Positions 15,691 to 19,135 of a stretch of DNA of 19,135 nt are shown in pieces. The DNA is taken from positions 1-19,135 of the forward strand of contig CAAEKP010000115.1 of assembly GCA_900756555.1 (NCBI GenBank). The letters run 5' to 3'. Source of the DNA: Peptococcaceae bacterium (GTDB taxonomy: Bacteria; Bacillota; Peptococcia; Peptococcales; Peptococcaceae). The notes below the pieces were generated by a model. That model was not told where the DNA came from, did no database searches, and was given only the letters and a program-made list of their open reading frames with translations. The first letter of the stretch is position 1. Each line of letters opens with the position of its first letter. Made by a program: the position numbers and the translations under genes.

Positions 15691-18600
15691 TCAGTTAAAT
15701 TTTCTTCTTACAACTACCAGTCCTGCCACAGCCACAACCAGCAAGCCAATCAGACCAACGATTGGTGCAGCATCACCAGTTTTTGGCGCATCACCCAGCG
15801 GAACTTCCGGTTCGTCAATTTCTTCAACAGGAGTACCAGGTTCAACCAATGGAACATCCGGTTCATCAATCTCTGTTGTTGGATCTTCCGGCTCAACCAG
15901 TGGAACATCCGGGTCTGTAATTTCTTCCTCTGGTGGGTCAACTGGGTCTGGTTTAGTTGGTGGTTCAACTGGTGTCCAAGGATCAACAGGACCAGTACTA
16001 GATGTATTGTAGAAACCTGCATTCAAAGTAGCTTCTCTAACGTCATTACTAATTTCAACTTCAATAGATGTAGCAAATGTATTGTTAGTTCCAGCAGTAA
16101 ATTTATTACCAACTTCTGCTTCATGTACTGCACAAATATTTTTCATTGCTACATTATCTTTTTTCGGCCAATCAATTTCAACAGTGTATTTACCTAAACC
16201 TACACCATCAAAACGATACTTACCATCCACAGATGTTTCTGTTGTAGCTACTACTTTACCATCTTGCATCAAACGAACAGGAATCTTTTCAAAAACATAT
16301 TCATCTGCATCTAACACATTATTTCTAGTTTCATCTTCAAAGACAGTCCCTTGAATTAAAGTACTTGCCCATTTTGCATAGATTGTTTTGTCTGCCTGTG
16401 CTGTCGCAATATCTGTGATATCGGTTGCAACTTTAGATGCCGCTGTAAATTCAGTATTCAACAATTTATACAGATTTTCAAATTCACCGTTTGCTGCATA
16501 AGTTTTAGCCTCATCCTCATCATCCGCTACAAACCAACCTGCAAATACGTAACCTTCACGAGCTGCTGTTGGCATTGTTTTTTCTGCTAAGTCAAGGCTA
16601 TTACCATAGATAGTAACATCCTGCGTGTAACGGGTATTCAAGCCTGTATTATTGTCTGCCTGATTTGTCACAGAATTACCTACTGTAATTTCACCAGCAG
16701 TACCAAGTTTATCAATAGTACCTTCTGTTGCATCATAGTGTAGAACAGATGCAGGTGTCCATACATAAGCATTGCCAGATTCACCTGCAATTAAATCTTC
16801 ACCTTCATTATTGAACCGGAACTGATAATTATAGTTTTTATTATTAGTATTCGGATTATAGTAAGTAAAGGATTTATCAATCTGTTTTGCCTGTTTAGAC
16901 TGCAAACCAACTTCTTTATTTACTTCATTGTGTAAATCAAATCTTGTCAGTTTAATACCTTCGTTATTGATTGGTGCCGCATATTTTTCGTCGTCACTTT
17001 TTATAGTATTCCACTCATCACCATAAGTTCCTGTCATATTTGTTTCTTCACCTTGTAGTGAACCAGACAAAACATATAAATAGTGGCTTTTTGAAGCTGC
17101 ATATGAATCTGTTTTTTCGCCCTTCCAAGCTGCTACTGTAGCGCCAGTGACCGTAGTATAGTCTGGAATTGTATTTTTATTGCTATCCTCAAGATAAACA
17201 AAACCATATGCGTGACCATCTTCTCGCAAGTCTAATACACAATTTTCAATGTATGTTGAACTTAATGTCGCTAACCCTGCAATCCAATTGGAACTGGTAG
17301 TTACATCAACGTTTCCAACACCATTACCTGTTGTTTTTATTGTAGAATCTGTAATGATGGCTTGATTTACAGCTTTATCCTCTATACCGTTTAACCAAAT
17401 ACCTGTACCACGGTTTCCACTTGCCATTAATATCGAATTATTCGTTACCTGTGTAGGAGTCTCACCTGTATTGTAGTCTGGATAACAACTTACCCCTTTA
17501 CACGCATTGCCATTTGTAATCAATTGTGTGTTACTGATCCTTGTCGTTCCATAACATTCAAAGCCATTTCCACTTTCCTTTTTAACATCAATATTCCCGT
17601 TCTCATCTTTTGCACCATTGTTATTGCAATAAATAAAGGAATCTTCAAAATTTGCTGAATATGCTGCCCAAATTCCATCATATGTGCCACAATCATTAGC
17701 ATTTACAGTAGATCCTTTTATTGTGATATTAAATCCATATAAATTAGAAGCAGTTTTATTTACAGCATTCCAAGGCTCTGGGCCGTTACTATTTACATCA
17801 ACATAAGAATTAATAATATTAATATTTCCCCCATTGGTTCCCCAACTACCATTTCGATTCATTTCAACTTTAGGGCAATTAATAATGTTTAACTCTTCTA
17901 CATCTGATCCTAGATTGAAACATATAGCATCTGTTTCATTATCATTTATTCTTATTTCTTCACAATTTTCAAAATTAAGAACTGCATTTACGTATTGTCC
18001 ATCACCTTGGTGGAAACCACTGCCATTGCCTTTTCCGTTGTTATTACTTAAATCAATTAATTTGCATCCATTAAAATTAATTGTAATAAAACCAATAGGC
18101 GCATTTTGTGTTCCAGGTTCAGCACCATACGTATAAATCCCGGCTTTATTATTTTTTAATTTAAGTTCAACGCCTTCACCTGCATTAATGCTACCTTTAA
18201 AGTTACAATTTAGAGAGATACCATTACCACTCAATGGACCATCATTCCCATTCATAATGCTGTCATGAACATAAAATGTCACATTGTCGGCAAAATTAAT
18301 AGTAACATCTGTATTTATTGCATAGATACCATTACTAGAGTCTGCTATTTCTAATGTTCCGCCAATACCGTCACCTATTGTCAAAACAGAATTATCCTCT
18401 ACCATACTAATTGCGTTTTTAGGAGCGGTATAATTAAACAATACGGTTCCTTGCGGTACAATTGTCTTGTTGCCCTTTATTGTAAGGCTTATATCCGTAT
18501 ACGTCCCAGCTTCAAACACAATTTCATCATTTTCATCAATCGCTGCCTGAATTTCTTCCTGAGTCATTTCTGGTGTAACAACTGCTGGTTCTTTTGGCGC

Positions 18601-18981
18601 TGTTACTGTAACATTACTTACAGCCTCTTTCACAGTACCATCTTCATCGGCTGTAAATGCTGCTGTTACAGTATAATCCCCTGCTGTATCAAAGTAAACG
18701 TCTGCGGATGAACTTGTTACACCATTTTCATCTACAGTTGTTTCGCCCGGAGTAACAGTACCTCCGGTACTACTCCAAACTACTGCACTACTTGTTGTTG
18801 CAGTTGCTTCAAATGTTACGGTTGAACCAGTAGTTACTTCTGTCGCAGATGGTGTAATGGTTACGCCCCAATCTTCCTCATCTACCGCAAATGCTGCCAC
18901 TGGCATGATGGTCAACAGCATTGCCACTACCAGCAGTACGGCGATATTCTTTTTGCCCTTACTCTGTTTTGCAAAACGCAT
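15691..18981 (-). CDS. Large beta-helix surface protein with sortase-type PKTGD anchor
   Basis: A 1096-residue secreted protein. The signal peptide (1-32) has a KQSKGKK n-region, a hydrophobic core and AFA before cleavage. An Ig-like domain (about 36-128, ending DYTVTAAF... and VSNVTVTAP) is followed by a long Asn-rich right-handed beta-helix (about 135-620), suggested by regular short turns such as ITDSTIKTTGNGVG. Then come a less clear region, an InlB/Listeria-Bacteroides-type repeat (about 783-872, GYVFAGWFV to TIYAKWA), an SdrD-B/Cna-B-like domain (about 873-993, with GTVFEDETRNNVLDADE and DGKYRFDGVGLGKYTVEID), and a Pro-Glu linker (994-1065) with three EPDVPLVEP-type repeats. PKTGD (1066-1070), a hydrophobic helix and RRKFN close the protein, as in sortase substrates. 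The likely role is adhesion or glycan binding; a polysaccharide lyase is possible, but no catalytic site was recognised. The ATG at 18981 follows AAAGGAGGAG. The beta-helix part is visibly AT-richer than neighbouring genes. Confidence 0.85.
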   Translation of the reverse strand: MRFAKQSKGKKNIAVLLVVAMLLTIMPVAAFAVDEEDWGVTITPSATEVTTGSTVTFEATATTSSAVVWSSTGGTVTPGETTVDENGVTSSSADVYFDTAGDYTVTAAFTADEDGTVKEAVSNVTVTAPKEPAVVTPEMTQEEIQAAIDENDEIVFEAGTYTDISLTIKGNKTIVPQGTVLFNYTAPKNAISMVEDNSVLTIGDGIGGTLEIADSSNGIYAINTDVTINFADNVTFYVHDSIMNGNDGPLSGNGISLNCNFKGSINAGEGVELKLKNNKAGIYTYGAEPGTQNAPIGFITINFNGCKLIDLSNNNGKGNGSGFHQGDGQYVNAVLNFENCEEIRINDNETDAICFNLGSDVEELNIINCPKVEMNRNGSWGTNGGNINIINSYVDVNSNGPEPWNAVNKTASNLYGFNITIKGSTVNANDCGTYDGIWAAYSANFEDSFIYCNNNGAKDENGNIDVKKESGNGFECYGTTRISNTQLITNGNACKGVSCYPDYNTGETPTQVTNNSILMASGNRGTGIWLNGIEDKAVNQAIITDSTIKTTGNGVGNVDVTTSSNWIAGLATLSSTYIENCVLDLREDGHAYGFVYLEDSNKNTIPDYTTVTGATVAAWKGEKTDSYAASKSHYLYVLSGSLQGEETNMTGTYGDEWNTIKSDDEKYAAPINNEGIKLTRFDLHNEVNKEVGLQSKQAKQIDKSFTYYNPNTNNKNYNYQFRFNNEGEDLIAGESGNAYVWTPASVLHYDATEGTIDKLGTAGEITVGNSVTNQADNNTGLNTRYTQDVTIYGNSLDLAEKTMPTAAREGYVFAGWFVADDEDEAKTYAANGEFENLYKLLNTEFTAASKVATDITDIATAQADKTIYAKWASTLIQGTVFEDETRNNVLDADEYVFEKIPVRLMQDGKVVATTETSVDGKYRFDGVGLGKYTVEIDWPKKDNVAMKNICAVHEAEVGNKFTAGTNNTFATSIEVEISNDVREATLNAGFYNTSSTGPVDPWTPVEPPTKPDPVDPPEEEITDPDVPLVEPEDPTTEIDEPDVPLVEPGTPVEEIDEPEVPLGDAPKTGDAAPIVGLIGLLVVAVAGLVVVRRKFN

Positions 18982-19047
18982 AATCAATCTCCTCCTTTAG
19001 TTTTCAAATCTTCCCTCTTGCATTTTTTATGCCCTCTCCTGCTGTCA

Positions 19048-19134
19048 CTATCCTGTTTTTGGCACTTTACTGTCCAAAACCTGCTTGCAGGGCTCCGGCT
19101 GCGGCAAAGCGCCGTCCATTAATTTTATCATCTC
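19048..19134 (-). CDS. Possible 3' end of another ORF, ending VPKTG-stop (partial)
   Basis: A minus-strand frame open from the window edge gives 28 codons and ends SKVPKTG, then TAG. VPKTG looks like a sortase motif, but no membrane helix or basic tail follows in any frame, so a normal anchor is missing. It may be the tail of an unrelated gene, a truncated sortase substrate, or chance. It lies about 65 nt upstream of the surface protein start on the same strand. The composition is GC-richer than the surface gene. No better promoter for the surface gene could be found in this stretch. Confidence 0.3.
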   Translation of the reverse strand, partial: EMIKLMDGALPQPEPCKQVLDSKVPKTG

Positions 19135-19135
19135 C

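Overview
The window looks like chromosomal DNA from a Gram-positive Bacillota, probably a Clostridia-type gut or host-associated anaerobe. Three things point that way: strong GGAGG ribosome binding sites, near-consensus sigma-A promoters, and a large surface protein ending in a PKTGD sortase-type signal. The species cannot be named from sequence alone. No tRNA, rRNA, CRISPR array, prophage or complete insertion sequence was seen.

Layout. (1) 1-240: 3' end of a membrane transporter, probably an amino-acid permease. (2) 356-2839: a divergon with an IolR-like DeoR-family repressor on the minus strand and an IolA/MmsA-like acylating (methyl)malonate-semialdehyde dehydrogenase on the plus strand. 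The two promoters are back to back, and tandem 11-bp repeats lying between and over them resemble the Bacillus IolR operator. No other inositol genes are present. (3) 2929-3378: an Xre-type regulator. (4) 3600-5504, minus strand: a promoter, a roughly 260-nt structured leader with an intrinsic terminator, a cytidylate-kinase-like protein and a CDF metal-efflux pump. The whole unit lies between two 37-bp direct repeats (35/37 identical). (5) 5560-6276: a TauE/SafE permease whose last codons fall inside one of those repeats. (6) 6471-7652, plus strand: an AlkZ-like winged-helix protein. (7) 7730-8542: a small MscS channel. (8) 8708-9571: a 5'-truncated Rpn/PD-(D/E)XK transposase-like gene whose 5' end is replaced by a REP-like palindromic repeat. 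(9) 9654-15143, minus strand: uvrB, uvrA and a small alpha/beta hydrolase in one operon, with a LexA-like box at the uvrB promoter. (10) 15144-15690: a gene-poor spacer with two terminators, a duplicated 16-bp motif, a palindrome, 12-bp tandem repeats and a second REP-like element. (11) 15691-18981: a 1096-residue beta-helix adhesin-like surface protein. (12) 19048-19134: a possible 28-codon tail of another ORF ending in VPKTG-stop.

How the genes work together. Only two groups are clearly functional units: the IolR-IolA repressor/target pair and uvrB-uvrA excision repair. The kinase-CDF unit is an operon by spacing, and its attenuator-like leader is the best candidate here for an undescribed regulatory element. 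The remaining genes have their own promoters or terminators and look independent.
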